Source of the DNA: Anaeromonas sp052088025
GTDB taxonomy: Bacteria; Bacillota; Clostridia; Tissierellales; SIT17
Direction of reading: 5' to 3'
Assembly: GCF_052088025.1 (NCBI RefSeq)
Contig: NZ_JBQCYD010000020.1
Coordinates: 1 to 46,117 of the forward strand
Length of the DNA stretch: 46,117 nucleotides
The position numbers and the translations under genes were made by a program. Below the pieces are notes generated by a model that did no database searches, was not told the origin of the DNA, and worked only from the letters and a program-made list of their open reading frames with translations. Positions within the stretch are counted from its first letter, which is position 1. Every line of letters starts with the position of its first letter. Below, piece after piece: positions 33,729-40,948 of the stretch.

Positions 33729-33747
33729 AAAGAGTAAAATACTCTTT
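33729..33747 (-). terminator. Possible weak attenuator between nusG and rplK
   Basis: A perfect AT-rich inverted repeat AAAGAGTA/TACTCTTT with a 3-base loop overlaps the nusG stop codon and continues into a run of five T. The stem is short and weak, so any termination would be partial. It may only protect the mRNA end. Confidence 0.35.
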
Positions 33748-34264
33748 ATAAGCTTTGTACTTGATCAAAATCAAGTTCTACAAGTGTTTCTCTTCCAAAC
33801 ATAGAAATAAAAACTTTGAGCTTTCTTTTTTCAGTGTTTATTTCTTTTACTGCACCCATGAATTTTTCAAAAGGTCCAGATATTACTTTTATAGAATCGT
33901 CTATTTTGATATCAATCTGTGGAAGTGCATCTTGCACACCCATATTTTTTACTTCCTCAGGAGTTAAAGGTATTGGTTTAGATCCAGGACCTACAAAACC
34001 TGTAACACCCCTTGTATTTCTAACAAGATACCATGATTCATCAGTCATTACCATTTTAACGATAACATAGCTAGGGAATTTTTTTCTTTCTTTGACCTTT
34101 TTCTTGCCATCTTTTACTTCTACATACTCTTCCATAGGTACAAGTATTTCAGGTACTATATCTTGCATAGCTCTATTTTCAACCAACTTTTCTATATTCG
34201 CTTTAACTTTATTTTCATGACCAGAATAAGTATGTACTACATACCATTGGGCCTTTTCTGACAT
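33746..34264 (-). CDS. nusG: Transcription termination/antitermination factor NusG
   Basis: Binds RNA polymerase across the cleft, changes pausing and couples transcription to translation. From the ATG at 34264 the product has 172 residues, beginning MSEKAQWYVVHTYSGHENKVK. It has an NGN domain (about 5-110) and a C-terminal KOW domain (about 120-172, with DSIKVISGPFEKFMGAVKEINTEKRKL). The best GGGAGGGG site lies 12 bases upstream of this ATG. A TTG four codons earlier sits directly on it, so the exact start is uncertain by four residues. Confidence 0.97.
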   Translation of the reverse strand: MSEKAQWYVVHTYSGHENKVKANIEKLVENRAMQDIVPEILVPMEEYVEVKDGKKKVKERKKFPSYVIVKMVMTDESWYLVRNTRGVTGFVGPGSKPIPLTPEEVKNMGVQDALPQIDIKIDDSIKVISGPFEKFMGAVKEINTEKRKLKVFISMFGRETLVELDFDQVQSL

Positions 34265-34294
34265 ATCCGTGGCCAACCCCTCCCTCGCTTTTTA

Positions 34295-34510
34295 TTAACC
34301 AATTATAAATGATAATAAGCCTTTTACTAAAGTATCAAATAACCATATGATAAGCCCTACTACAGTACATAAAGCTATAACTACTGCTGTATGATTTATT
34401 AATTCTTTTCTATTAGGCCAACTAACTTTCTTTATTTCTGCCTTTACACCTCTAAAATATGATTTGACTTTTTTAAAGGTATTTTTTTTCGTTTCAGCTT
34501 GAGCTGCCAT
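34295..34510 (-). CDS. secE: Preprotein translocase subunit SecE
   Basis: Clamp of the SecY channel. The 71-residue protein has the short Gram-positive form: an amphipathic helix with the conserved VKAEIKKVSWPNRKEL stretch (about 22-37) followed by one membrane segment (about 40-66). It lies between rpmG and nusG, the standard arrangement. Confidence 0.97.
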   Translation of the reverse strand: MAAQAETKKNTFKKVKSYFRGVKAEIKKVSWPNRKELINHTAVVIALCTVVGLIIWLFDTLVKGLLSFIIG

Positions 34511-34580
34511 ATAATTTCACATCCTTACCTTTATTAATATTGATCAATTTAATAATTCTTAATCAATTTAGTAAAAGGAA

Positions 34581-34730
34581 TTATTTTGTTTCCTTGTGAT
34601 TTGTATGAGTTTTACAGAATTTGCAATATTTTTTCATCTCTACTCTATCAGGATGTAATCTTTTGTTCTTTGTTGTTGTATAATTTCTTTGCTTACATTC
34701 AGTGCAGGCTAAAATTATTTTATCTCTCAT
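34581..34730 (-). CDS. rpmG: 50S ribosomal protein L33, zinc-binding form
   Basis: Small large-subunit protein near the E site. Reading from the ATG at 34730 gives 49 residues (start MRDKIILACTECKQRNYTTT, end THTNHKETK) with a zinc site C9, C12, C36 and C39. GGAGGTGTG precedes the ATG. It is the first gene of the rpmG-secE-nusG-rplK-rplA transcript. Its size makes it easily missed. Confidence 0.96.
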   Translation of the reverse strand: MRDKIILACTECKQRNYTTTKNKRLHPDRVEMKKYCKFCKTHTNHKETK

Positions 34731-34816
34731 TAAAACACACCTCCTACGCCTTAATACCTATAGTATTATTAATCTAGGCATAATAACTATCAGTACTTAA
34801 TATGAATAACTTTTAA

Positions 34817-34847
34817 ATTATATCATTTTAATTCATTGTTAGTCCAA
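34817..34847 (-). promoter_or_regulatory. Promoter of rpmG-secE-nusG-rplKA
   Basis: The minus strand has a perfect -10 TATAAT (34817-34822) directly preceded by TGA, giving an extended -10. A -35-like TTGGAC (34842-34847) lies at 19-base spacing. It lies between the tuf terminator and rpmG, so a promoter is needed here. A second candidate, TTGACA-N17-TAATTT, lies just upstream next to the terminator tail (about 34860-34885). Confidence 0.65.
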
Positions 34848-34880
34848 TATATAAATTATCACAAAAATCTTAATATGTCA

Positions 34881-34910
34881 ATAAAAAACTAGGTCTATTA
34901 AGACCTAGTT
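34881..34910 (-). terminator. Terminator after the second tuf gene
   Basis: A perfect 10-bp hairpin AACTAGGTCT/AGACCTAGTT with loop TAAT is followed by TTTTATTG, 22 bases after the tuf stop. It separates the tRNA-Thr-tuf unit from rpmG-secE-nusG. Confidence 0.88.
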
Positions 34911-34931
34911 TTTAGCCTTTACATATTTAAA

Positions 34932-36125
34932 CTATTCTATTATCTCACTAACTACTCCAGCTCCAACTGTTCTTCCACCTTCACGTATAGCAAATTTAAG
35001 TCCTTTTTCCATTGCTATTGGTGTAATAAGTTCTATTGTAAACTGTGCGTTATCTCCTGGCATTACCATTTCTACGCCTTCTTCTAACTGGATTGCTCCT
35101 GTTACATCTGTTGTTCTAAAGAAAAACTGTGGTCTATATCCATTGAAAAATGGTGTGTGACGTCCACCTTCATCTTTATTTAATACATATACTTCAGATT
35201 TGAATTTAGTATGTGGTGTTATTGTTCCAGGCTTTGATAATACTTGGCCTCTTTCAATTTCATCTCTTTGGATTCCTCTTAGAAGTGCTCCTATATTATC
35301 TCCTGCTTGCGCTTGATCTAATAATTTTCTAAACATCTCTACTCCTGTACATACTACTTGTCTTGGCTTGTCTGTAAGTCCTACTAGTTCTACTGTATCT
35401 TGTACTTTTAATATTCCTCTTTCTACTCTTCCTGTTGCTACTGTTCCTCTTCCTGTGATTGAGAATACATCTTCTACTGGCATTAGGAAGTCTTTGTCTA
35501 TTTCTCTCTCTGGGGATGGAATTGTCTCATCTACTGATTCCATTAATTCCATTATTTTATCTCCCCACTCTCCTGCTGGGTCTTCTAATGCTTTTAGAGC
35601 TGATCCTACTACTACTGGAATGTCGTCTCCATCAAATTCATATTCTGATAGTAATTCTCTTACTTCCATCTCTACTAGTTCGATTAATTCTTCATCATCT
35701 ACCATATCTGCCTTGTTTAAGAATACTACTATTTCTGGTACTCCTACTTGACGTGATAATAGTATATGCTCTCTTGTTTGTGGCATTGGTCCATCTGCTG
35801 CTGATACTACTAATATCGCTCCATCCATTTGTGCTGCTCCTGTTATCATGTTCTTTACATAGTCAGCATGACCTGGGCAGTCAACATGTGCATAATGTCT
35901 GTTTTCTGTCTCATACTCTATGTGAGATGTTGATATTGTAATTCCTCTTTCTCTTTCTTCTGGTGCCTTATCTATATTGTCAAATGATGTTGCTGCACCT
36001 GTTCCTAGTCTGTTGTTTAATACTGCTGATATTGCTGCTGTTAATGTAGTTTTACCATGGTCAACATGACCTATTGTTCCTACGTTAACATGTGGTTTAT
36101 TTCTTTCATATTTTGCTTTTCCCAT
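34932..36125 (-). CDS. tuf: Elongation factor Tu (second copy, after tRNA-Thr)
   Basis: Second gene for EF-Tu, 397 residues. It differs from the other copy only in the third residue from the stop-proximal end region (EIIE instead of EIVE). All GTPase motifs are intact (G1 19-26, G3 82-86, G4 137-140). It is a separate transcript with tRNA-Thr, 25 bases downstream of the tRNA and closed by its own terminator. Two dispersed tuf genes, one in the str operon and one near secE-nusG, is the E. coli tufA/tufB layout and also occurs in some Clostridia. Confidence 0.99.
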   Translation of the reverse strand: MGKAKYERNKPHVNVGTIGHVDHGKTTLTAAISAVLNNRLGTGAATSFDNIDKAPEERERGITISTSHIEYETENRHYAHVDCPGHADYVKNMITGAAQMDGAILVVSAADGPMPQTREHILLSRQVGVPEIVVFLNKADMVDDEELIELVEMEVRELLSEYEFDGDDIPVVVGSALKALEDPAGEWGDKIMELMESVDETIPSPEREIDKDFLMPVEDVFSITGRGTVATGRVERGILKVQDTVELVGLTDKPRQVVCTGVEMFRKLLDQAQAGDNIGALLRGIQRDEIERGQVLSKPGTITPHTKFKSEVYVLNKDEGGRHTPFFNGYRPQFFFRTTDVTGAIQLEEGVEMVMPGDNAQFTIELITPIAMEKGLKFAIREGGRTVGAGVVSEIIE

Positions 36126-36138
36126 TATTAATCCTCCT
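34941..36138 (-). repeat. tuf repeat, copy 2
   Basis: Direct repeat of 19174-20371 (1198 bases, same orientation, 15.8 kb apart). Flanking sequences on both sides are unrelated. Recombination between the copies would delete the segment carrying rpoBC, nusG and secE, so only conversion, not deletion, could be tolerated. Confidence 0.9.
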
Positions 36139-36150
36139 TAAGTTATTTTT

Positions 36151-36226
36151 TGGAGCCCACGACCGGGATTGAACCGGTGACCTCTTGCTTACCATGCAAG
36201 TACTCTACCTACTGAGCTACGTGGGC
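36151..36226 (-). tRNA. tRNA-Thr (anticodon GGT)
   Basis: The minus strand folds as a complete tRNA of 76 bases including an encoded CCA. The acceptor stem is GCCCACG/CGTGGGC with discriminator T. The D arm is GCTCAGTAGGTAGAGTA, the anticodon stem CTTGC/GCAAG with loop ATGGTAA (anticodon GGT, reading ACC and ACT), and the T arm CCGGTTCAATCCCGG. It is 25 bases upstream of tuf and downstream of a strong promoter, so tRNA and EF-Tu mRNA probably share one primary transcript. Confidence 0.97.
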
Positions 36227-36246
36227 ATTTAAATCTACTGTAAATT

Positions 36247-36275
36247 ATTGTACTATGTTAATTTTTGAATGTCAA
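36247..36275 (-). promoter_or_regulatory. Promoter of tRNA-Thr-tuf
   Basis: The minus strand has -35 TTGACA (36270-36275), a 17-base spacer and -10 TACAAT (36247-36252). The -35 box begins 4 bases after the sigH stop, so there is no room for a terminator between sigH and this unit. Confidence 0.85.
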
Positions 36276-36279
36276 TAGA

Positions 36280-36897
36280 TTAAACAGGTAAATCTTTCTC
36301 TAATTTTCTTTTGATTCTTTGAAGTGCATTATCAATTGATTTTACATGCCTTTCCAAACTAATAGCTATTTCTTGATATGATTTACCTTGCAAGTAAGAT
36401 AATAAAACTTCAAGCTCTAATACACTTAGTGTTTGACCTATCTTTTGTTCTATTCTAGCTAATTCTTCTTTAGAAATCATAAGTTCTTCTGGATTTGTAA
36501 TCTTAGCACCTGAAATCATATCCATCAAGGTCTTGTCTGATTCCTCATCATATAAAGGTTTGTTTAGTGATATATAAGAATTTAAAGGCATATGTTTTTG
36601 TCTTGTTGCTGTTTTAATAGCAGTTATAATTTGTCTTGTAATACAAAGTTCAGCAAAGGCTCTAAAAGAAGCTAATTTATCTACATCATAATCTCTTATA
36701 GATTTATATAAGCCTATCATGCCTTCTTGTATTATATCTTCCCTATCTGCTCCTATCAAAAAATAACTCCTTGCTTTAGATCTGACAAAATATTTGTACT
36801 TTTTAAGTAAATATTCCAAAGCAATATTATCTCCATCTTTTGCCCTTTTTACCGCTTCTTCATCACCCATTAATGGGTAAACATTGGTTATTCCCAC
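36280..36897 (-). CDS. sigH: RNA polymerase sigma factor SigH (Spo0H type)
   Basis: Alternative sigma-70-family factor that in Bacillus and Clostridium directs early sporulation and transition-state genes. Region 2 contains ADREDIIQEGMIGLYKSIRDYD and FRAFAELCITRQIITAIKTATR. Region 4 contains LSVLELEVLLSYLQGKSYQEIA (helix-turn-helix). The GTG at 36897 is chosen because GGAGGA lies 7 bases upstream; an ATG two codons earlier is only 2 bases from the site but remains possible. With the GTG start the length is 206 residues. It sits after rlmB-rae1 exactly as in B. subtilis. Presence suggests, but does not prove, an endospore former. Confidence 0.95.
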   Translation of the reverse strand: MGITNVYPLMGDEEAVKRAKDGDNIALEYLLKKYKYFVRSKARSYFLIGADREDIIQEGMIGLYKSIRDYDVDKLASFRAFAELCITRQIITAIKTATRQKHMPLNSYISLNKPLYDEESDKTLMDMISGAKITNPEELMISKEELARIEQKIGQTLSVLELEVLLSYLQGKSYQEIAISLERHVKSIDNALQRIKRKLEKDLPV

Positions 36898-36943
36898 TAA
36901 CATCTCCTCCAGATATCCCCTGAAATCTCATACTTATATACTT

Positions 36944-36973
36944 ATTATATATTAGGCACAAGTCTAGAGTCAA
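36944..36973 (-). promoter_or_regulatory. Promoter of sigH
   Basis: The minus strand has -35 TTGACT (36968-36973), an 18-base spacer and a perfect -10 TATAAT (36944-36949), in the 75-base gap between rae1 and sigH. It looks like a vegetative sigma-A promoter. I see no clear Spo0A-type or SigH-type box in the gap. Confidence 0.75.
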
Positions 36974-36978
36974 GATTT

Positions 36979-37503
36979 TTACAGTTTTCTTCTCATTTTC
37001 TCAAATTTTTCTAATATTTCTTTATTTAACCTTTCCCCTAGGACTCCTCTTTTATAACTATTTTTTTTATCTTTTTCTTTTTTAATAGCACCTTTTATTT
37101 TATCAACCTCAATTTCTAGTTCCCTAGCTGATATTCTAGTACCACCCCTACTTAATATTACTTGTTGTTCTACCCAGTCAGAAGTAGCCACTCTAACAGC
37201 TTTATTTCTACCCATTTGGTCTAATTTTTTCTCTATATAACTATCAGCAGTTTCATGTTCTTTTGTGTATACAACAATAAGTCCATAAGTTTTTTCTTCT
37301 TTTTGATTCCCACCCTTTAATAGATGCGCATCAAATACTATTATTACATTAATCCCAGTAAAAGATTGATATTCCGCCATAATTTCTATAAGTTCATTTC
37401 TTGAATTATCTAAATTTACTTCACTTGCAGATTTGAGTCTAGCCCAACTATTTATAATATTATATCCATCTATAAATAAATATTCCTTTTTATTTGATCC
37501 CAT
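36979..37503 (-). CDS. rae1: NYN/PIN-like ribonuclease Rae1 (YacP)
   Basis: Related to B. subtilis Rae1 (YacP), a ribosome-associated endonuclease that cleaves mRNA in the A site. The 174-residue protein has the NYN/PIN start LFIDGYNIINSW with the acidic residue D12, further acidic positions in YTKEHETADSYIEKKL and VATSDWVEQQVI, and a lysine-rich C-terminal tail. It starts one base after the rlmB stop. Family assignment is firm; the cleavage activity is known from B. subtilis only and inferred here. Confidence 0.92.
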   Translation of the reverse strand: MGSNKKEYLFIDGYNIINSWARLKSASEVNLDNSRNELIEIMAEYQSFTGINVIIVFDAHLLKGGNQKEEKTYGLIVVYTKEHETADSYIEKKLDQMGRNKAVRVATSDWVEQQVILSRGGTRISARELEIEVDKIKGAIKKEKDKKNSYKRGVLGERLNKEILEKFEKMRRKL

Positions 37504-37504
37504 C

Positions 37505-38251
37505 TCATTTTTTCAATCCTCTTTGCCTATTAACATCATACATTATAATTGAAGCTGCAACAGAAGCATTTAAAGAAGATACTTTCCCCATAATAGGAAT
37601 TTTAACTAGCTCGTCACATTTCTCTTTTACCAATCTTCCAATCCCGCTACCTTCACTTCCAATTACAAGCGCAATAGGTCCTGTGAGTTTGTTTTCATAA
37701 TAAGGTCTTTCACCATCCATGTCTGCTCCATATATCCAAATACCTTCTTCCTTTAATACATCAATAGTATTTGCTATATTAGATACTTTTACTACCGGCA
37801 TATATTCTATAGCTCCAGCTGAAGTTTTAGCTACAGTAGAGGTAAGTCCAACTGATCTTCTCTTAGGGATTATTATTCCATGAGCTCCAACACATTCTGC
37901 AGTTCTCATTATAGAGCCTAAATTATGAGGGTCTTTTATTTCATCTAATATTATTATAAAAAGATCTTCATTTTTGCTTTTTGCAAGAGCAAAGATATCT
38001 TCCAAGTTTTTGTAAGTATGACTTGAAGAAACAGCTATAACCCCTTGATGTGAGCTTGTACTACTCATTTGATTTAATTTATTTTTATGAATATATTGGA
38101 TAACTATACCTCTAGATTTAGCTAGTTTTTTAATCTCATTTATAGAACCTGTTTTACTGCCATCTTCTATAAATAATTTTTCAATCTCTCTTCCTGATTT
38201 AAGTGCTTCTATTACAGGATTTCTACCTTCTATATAATCATTCGTACTCAT
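37505..38251 (-). CDS. rlmB: 23S rRNA 2'-O-methyltransferase RlmB (TrmH/SpoU family)
   Basis: SPOUT-class enzyme that uses S-adenosylmethionine to methylate a ribose in 23S rRNA (G2251 in E. coli). The 248-residue protein has an N-terminal L30e-like substrate domain (about 5-78) and the knotted domain with motif 1 NLGSIMR (110-116), motif 2 LVIGSEGSGIG (195-205) and motif 3 IPIMGKVSSLNASVA (218-232). Several SpoU paralogs look alike; the position between mrnC and rae1 supports the RlmB/YacO assignment. Confidence 0.94.
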   Translation of the reverse strand: MSTNDYIEGRNPVIEALKSGREIEKLFIEDGSKTGSINEIKKLAKSRGIVIQYIHKNKLNQMSSTSSHQGVIAVSSSHTYKNLEDIFALAKSKNEDLFIIILDEIKDPHNLGSIMRTAECVGAHGIIIPKRRSVGLTSTVAKTSAGAIEYMPVVKVSNIANTIDVLKEEGIWIYGADMDGERPYYENKLTGPIALVIGSEGSGIGRLVKEKCDELVKIPIMGKVSSLNASVAASIIMYDVNRQRGLKK

Positions 38252-38264
38252 TTTTAACCACTCC

Positions 38265-38687
38265 TTATATTAAATCTTTTATTATTATATTGAATATCTC
38301 TTCTATTCTACTTTGTCTATCTAATAAATACAGATATCCTATTAAAGCTTCAAAGCCTGTTGCATATCTATAATCAGACATATTAGCATTTTTAGGTACA
38401 GTTGCTGATTTTTTATTTCTACCCCTTTTTACTATAGATAATTCTTCATCAGTAAGTTTATCCATTAATTTATGAACTATATCTGATTGAGCTTTTGCTT
38501 TTACAAATTCAATTGCCTTTTTATGAAGCTCATTTACAGAAAGCACTCTATCTTCTAATAGATACCTTCTAATAAATACTTCATAGACTGCATCACCTAT
38601 ATATGCTAATTGGAGTGGAGAGAGCAAATTAACTTCTCTCACAGTCCAATTTTTATTTTGTTTATCTCCTATATTTGTTTTTTCCAT
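38265..38687 (-). CDS. mrnC: Mini-ribonuclease III
   Basis: Dimeric RNase III-like enzyme without a double-stranded RNA-binding domain; in B. subtilis it matures the ends of 23S rRNA. The 140-residue protein has the catalytic pair D32 (LAYIGDAVYEVFIRRYLL) and E113 (TGFEALIGYLYLL). Its start overlaps the cysS end by 19 bases, with AAGGAAGG as binding site inside cysS. cysS-mrnC-rlmB is conserved in Firmicutes. Confidence 0.95.
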   Translation of the reverse strand: MEKTNIGDKQNKNWTVREVNLLSPLQLAYIGDAVYEVFIRRYLLEDRVLSVNELHKKAIEFVKAKAQSDIVHKLMDKLTDEELSIVKRGRNKKSATVPKNANMSDYRYATGFEALIGYLYLLDRQSRIEEIFNIIIKDLI

Positions 38688-40066
38688 TTAGTTCCTTCCT
38701 TTGTATCTTCTAATACTATACCTTTTTCTTTTAATTGATCTCTTAAATCATCTGCTAATTTATATTCTTTGTTCTTTTTAGCATCATTTCTTTTTTTTAT
38801 TAAATTCATTATTTCTTCATCTAAAATTTCATCTTTCTTATATAAAAGTCCCAATACATTGCTTAGATTCATAAGTATATCATAGCTATATTTAACTGTT
38901 TTGTATGAACTTTTGCTATTTAAATTTGTATTAGTATATTTTATAAGCTCAAACATTTTAGATAAGGCATCAGCAGTATTTAAATCATCTTCCATACTTT
39001 CATCAAATTCTTTTTTAAATTTATCTATTGCTTCTTTTGATTCTTCATCTAAATGTGAATTTTCTTTGTTAAGTATGCCTAACAAATCCTCTAATTTGTT
39101 CTTTCCATTATAGAGTCTTTCTAATCCATTTTTTGATTGTTCTAATATTTCTCTACTAAAGTTTATAGGACTTCTATAGTGACTTGAAAGTATGAAATAT
39201 CTTACTATTTCTAAATCATATTCCTCACTTACACCCCTTACTGTAAAGAAATTAAATTTAGATTTACTCATTTTGATATCTTCTACATTTATCATTGCAT
39301 TGTGCATCCAATAATTTGCAAATGGCTTTCCTGTAAGGCTTTCAGATTGAGCTATTTCATTTTCATGATGAGGAAATTCTAAATCATGTCCACCTGCATG
39401 AATATCAATAGTATCTCCTAAATATTTTCTTGCCATTACAGAGCATTCAATATGCCATCCAGGCCTTCCTTCTCCCCATGGACTTTCCCAAAAAGGTTCT
39501 CCTTGCTTCTTACTCTTCCAAAGAGCAAAGTCTACAGGATTTCTTTTTTCTGAATTAACACCAATTCTAGCTCCAGACTGCAACTCTTCTATTTTTTTAT
39601 TTGATAATTTACCATAATTTTTAGCCTTACTTATATCAAAATATACATCTCCGCCTACCTTATATGCAAAATCTTTTTCTTCTAATTCTTTTATGAATTC
39701 TATTATTTCATCTATGTTTTCTGTAGCTCTTGGATGAATTGTTTCTTCTTCTGATATATTTAAATTTTTAGCATCAGTAATATATTCAGCTATAAACTTA
39801 TCTGCAATTTCTTTTACACTTGTATTTTCCTCATTTGCCTTTTCAATCATTTTATCATCTATATCGGTAAAATTAACAAGATATTTTACGTTATAACCCT
39901 TGTTTTTAAGGTATCTTCTTAGTACATCAAACACTATAAGAGGTCTGGCATTTCCAACATGGATATAATTATACACTGTAGGTCCACATACATACATACT
40001 AACCTCATCTTTTTTTAGTGATATAAATTCTTCTTTTTTTCTAGTTAAGCTATTATAAAGTTTCAT
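38669..40066 (-). CDS. cysS: Cysteinyl-tRNA synthetase
   Basis: Charges tRNA-Cys. The 465-residue class I enzyme has the HIGH-type motif HVGN at 36-39 and KMSKS at 265-269. The zinc site C27, C208, H233 and E237 excludes serine and matches the E. coli ligands one position off. The start overlaps the cysE end by 14 bases, with AAGGAGG upstream. The operon lies behind a Cys-specific T-box, so low charged tRNA-Cys should raise both cysteine synthesis (cysE) and charging. Confidence 0.98.
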   Translation of the reverse strand: MKLYNSLTRKKEEFISLKKDEVSMYVCGPTVYNYIHVGNARPLIVFDVLRRYLKNKGYNVKYLVNFTDIDDKMIEKANEENTSVKEIADKFIAEYITDAKNLNISEEETIHPRATENIDEIIEFIKELEEKDFAYKVGGDVYFDISKAKNYGKLSNKKIEELQSGARIGVNSEKRNPVDFALWKSKKQGEPFWESPWGEGRPGWHIECSVMARKYLGDTIDIHAGGHDLEFPHHENEIAQSESLTGKPFANYWMHNAMINVEDIKMSKSKFNFFTVRGVSEEYDLEIVRYFILSSHYRSPINFSREILEQSKNGLERLYNGKNKLEDLLGILNKENSHLDEESKEAIDKFKKEFDESMEDDLNTADALSKMFELIKYTNTNLNSKSSYKTVKYSYDILMNLSNVLGLLYKKDEILDEEIMNLIKKRNDAKKNKEYKLADDLRDQLKEKGIVLEDTKEGTKWKKQI

Positions 40067-40706
40067 TTAAATCCTCCTTATGTTTTATTTTTTCTAATTT
40101 TTCTATTCTTTTATCTATTTGGTCTAATCTATCTGCTATTGGGTCTGGAAATTTCGTTTGATCTAAATCCAATTCTTTTAATGGAGTCATTTTTTTCCTA
40201 ATTACTATTTCTCCTGGTATACCTACTATTGTAGCATATTTTGGTGCTTCTTTTAATACAACTGCTCCTGCTCCTATTTTGGCAAAATCATTCACTTTAA
40301 ATGGTCCAAGCACCTTTGCCCCAGCGCTTATTACTACATTATTGCCTATGGTAGGATGCCTTTTCCCACATTCCTTTCCAGTTCCTCCAAGAGTTACACC
40401 TTGATATATTACTACATCATTTCCTATTTCTGCAGTTTCTCCTATCACAACACCCATTCCATGGTCTATAAATACCCTTTTACCAATTTTAGCACCTGGA
40501 TGTATTTCAATGCCTGTAAAGAATCTTGCTATCTGAGAAATTATTCTCGATAATAAAAATATATTCTTTTTATATAAAAAGTGCGCAAATCTATGACATG
40601 TTACAGCATGAAAACCTGGATAACATAATATTATTTCTATAGAAGTTTTAGCAGCCGGATCCATTTTTTTTATTGTTTTTATATCCTCTTTAACGTTTGA
40701 AAACAT
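40053..40706 (-). CDS. cysE: Serine O-acetyltransferase
   Basis: Acetylates serine with acetyl-CoA, the committed step of cysteine synthesis. The ATG at 40706 has AAGGTGG 8 bases upstream; in-frame GTG codons just before it overlap the site. The 217-residue protein has an N-terminal helical region (about 1-65), then left-handed beta-helix hexapeptide repeats with GIEIHPGAKIGKRVFIDHGM and VVIGETAEIGNDVVIYQGVTLGG. The catalytic His is in IDHGMG. It is a short form similar to B. subtilis CysE. It is preceded by a T-box. Confidence 0.97.
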   Translation of the reverse strand: MFSNVKEDIKTIKKMDPAAKTSIEIILCYPGFHAVTCHRFAHFLYKKNIFLLSRIISQIARFFTGIEIHPGAKIGKRVFIDHGMGVVIGETAEIGNDVVIYQGVTLGGTGKECGKRHPTIGNNVVISAGAKVLGPFKVNDFAKIGAGAVVLKEAPKYATIVGIPGEIVIRKKMTPLKELDLDQTKFPDPIADRLDQIDKRIEKLEKIKHKEDLNETL

Positions 40707-40741
40707 CCTTTTCACCACCTTCTAACTGTAATACTAAAATG

Positions 40742-40945
40742 AAAAAACCGCCCCTATACAAATTTGTATAGAGACGGTTTTACCGTGGTTCCACTCTAAT
40801 TTAAGCTTTCGCCTATCTTTAATGGTTATAAGGTAACCAACAAAAAGTTCAAAGGTGCATTTTCAATCAAAACTAACCATAATCCTTTCAGCCAAGGGAT
40901 TATTCTCTAATTGGTAGAATTTGATTTACTTTTTCCTCATCATTA
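40742..40945 (-). promoter_or_regulatory. T-box riboswitch, tRNA-Cys specific, before cysE-cysS
   Basis: Stem I can be drawn from a GA-motif base (ATGAGG/CCTTTGA), an AGTA loop-E strand, a helix AATCAAA/TTTGATT, then GAAAA followed by TGC A; TGC (40857-40859) is a cysteine codon and likely specifier. The T-box sequence AGAGTGGAACCACGG is at 40783-40797. Its TGGA pairs with the UCCA end expected for tRNA-Cys. A terminator (arms AACCG.../...CGGTT, 40746-40779) is followed by six T. The element starts about 4 bases after the gltX stop. Confidence 0.93.
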
Positions 40946-40948
40946 CTT

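Noticed and set aside
34511..34590. AATAATTC/GAATTATT repeat around the rpmG stop and TTGATCAA palindrome before secE
   Set aside because: AT-rich, with a 19-base loop and no U-tract after it; likely chance pairing in a region of extreme base composition.
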